Assembly (NCBI GenBank): GCA_902463875.1
Contig: CABQHR010000026.1
Coordinates: 1-14,181, forward strand
Direction: 5' to 3'
From: an uncultured Collinsella sp.
Lineage (GTDB): Bacteria > Actinomycetota > Coriobacteriia > Coriobacteriales > Coriobacteriaceae
Length of the DNA: 14,181 nt
Under the pieces are notes generated by a model. It was not told the origin of the DNA and ran no database searches. It saw only the letters and a program-made list of their open reading frames with translations. Within the stretch, counting starts at the first letter, position 1. Every line of letters starts with the position of its first letter. The position numbers were made by a program, and so were the translations under genes. Of this stretch, positions 13,754-14,181 are shown one piece after another.

Positions 13754-14110
13754 ATGATTTCCATGCGTGAGGCGTATGAGAAGATCGGTGCCAATTATGA
13801 TGACGCTTGCGCTCGGCTGATGGGCGATGAGATGCTTGCCCGCTTTGCCCTCAAGTTTTTGGATGACGAGAGCATGGACAAACTGGAGGCTGCCATGGCG
13901 GCAGGAGACGCCGAAGGTGCGTTTATGGCAGCGCACACGCTCAAAGGCGTGAGCCAGAACCTGGGATTCGATAATCTGTACGAGCCGGCGGTTGTGGTAA
14001 CCGAAGCGTTGCGCGGCGCCGATGCCGTTGACGGCGCTCGCGAGGGAATGCATGCGCTGCAACAGCAATATGCGGCAACGATGTCGGCCCTGCGCGAGGC
14101 GGCCGAGTAA
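13754..14110 (+). CDS. Hpt (histidine phosphotransfer) domain protein
   Basis: A 118-residue, single-domain Hpt protein. The motif AAHTLKGVSQNLGF places the phosphorylated His at 61, in the helical bundle that shuttles phosphate between receiver domains. AGGAG lies 9 nt before ATG 13754; a second in-frame ATG is 9 nt further on. It begins 23 nt after the response regulator, so the two are co-transcribed and it is the likely phosphate partner of that REC domain. No histidine kinase is complete in the window; a hybrid kinase with its own receiver would be the expected upstream donor. Confidence 0.9.
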   Translation: MISMREAYEKIGANYDDACARLMGDEMLARFALKFLDDESMDKLEAAMAAGDAEGAFMAAHTLKGVSQNLGFDNLYEPAVVVTEALRGADAVDGAREGMHALQQQYAATMSALREAAE

Positions 14111-14126
14111 GAGGCTGTGAGCCTTG

Positions 14127-14181
14127 ATGACTATGAGAGTGGATAATCTCCCGTTTTTGGCCCTGTGGCGGCCTCAAAGTG
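14127..14181 (+). CDS. Possible start of a further gene, cut by the window end
   Basis: From ATG 14127 (or in-frame ATG 14133) the frame is open to the last base, encoding MTMRVDNLPFLALWRPQS. It starts 17 nt after the Hpt stop on the same strand. A GAGG at 14111-14114 is 12 nt upstream, a long spacing. With 18 codons this cannot be told from chance. In a signalling operon a histidine kinase would fit, but nothing in these residues shows it. Confidence 0.35.
   Translation, partial: MTMRVDNLPFLALWRPQS

Noticed and set aside
14127..14181. GAGA/TCTC followed by TTTTT near 14135-14156 as a terminator after the Hpt gene
   Set aside because: The stem has only 4 bp and the stretch is open as coding sequence, so an intrinsic terminator is not supported.

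Overview
The window reads as chromosomal DNA of a high-GC Gram-positive gut actinobacterium. The best fit is Coriobacteriia, probably Collinsella or a close relative. This is inferred from high-GC codon use, Gram-positive surface architecture (FIVAR modules, LPGTG anchor, FMN-binding and Tp47-like domains) and the overall style of the genes. No rRNA or marker gene proves it. There is no tRNA, rRNA, CRISPR array, insertion sequence or phage gene.

Layout. (1) 1-4854, minus strand: a cell-envelope locus. A 1276-residue sortase-anchored protein carries an FMN-binding-like domain, two Tp47-like modules, a Shr-type domain and three FIVAR repeats. It is followed, after a terminator-like hairpin, by a membrane-anchored protein with two FMN-binding domains, cut by the window start. 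(2) 4855-5178: a divergent intergenic region with a perfect inverted repeat. (3) 5179-6564, plus: an M18 aminopeptidase, followed by a dispersed hairpin element and a strong terminator. (4) 6779-7643, plus: a compact toxin-antitoxin operon (RelB/DinJ-like antitoxin, PIN toxin) behind its own AT-rich promoter. (5) 7726-10615, minus: a D-2-hydroxyacid dehydrogenase, a methionine aminopeptidase with an N-terminal SEC-C zinc motif, and a radical SAM protein, separated by hairpins that include a perfect 20-bp inverted repeat. (6) 10841-11638, plus: an alpha/beta hydrolase. (7) 11850 to the end, plus: a signalling operon with a degenerate-GGDEF/REC/HD-GYP response regulator, an Hpt protein and possibly the start of a third gene.

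Functional view. The envelope locus looks like an extracellular flavin module. The small protein has two intact covalent-flavinylation motifs (SGAT, TGAT), while the large wall protein has a variant (STAT). The motif D-x-[VI]-[ST]-x-A-T recurs in both FMN-binding and both Tp47-like modules, which is the most unusual signal here. The signalling operon looks like a c-di-GMP degrading output. The HD-GYP domain keeps all expected metal ligands, while the GGDEF domain has lost its active site but kept an RxxD inhibitory-site motif. Phosphorylation of its REC domain, perhaps through the adjacent Hpt protein, would control it. The remaining genes are mostly single housekeeping or accessory units with their own terminators.
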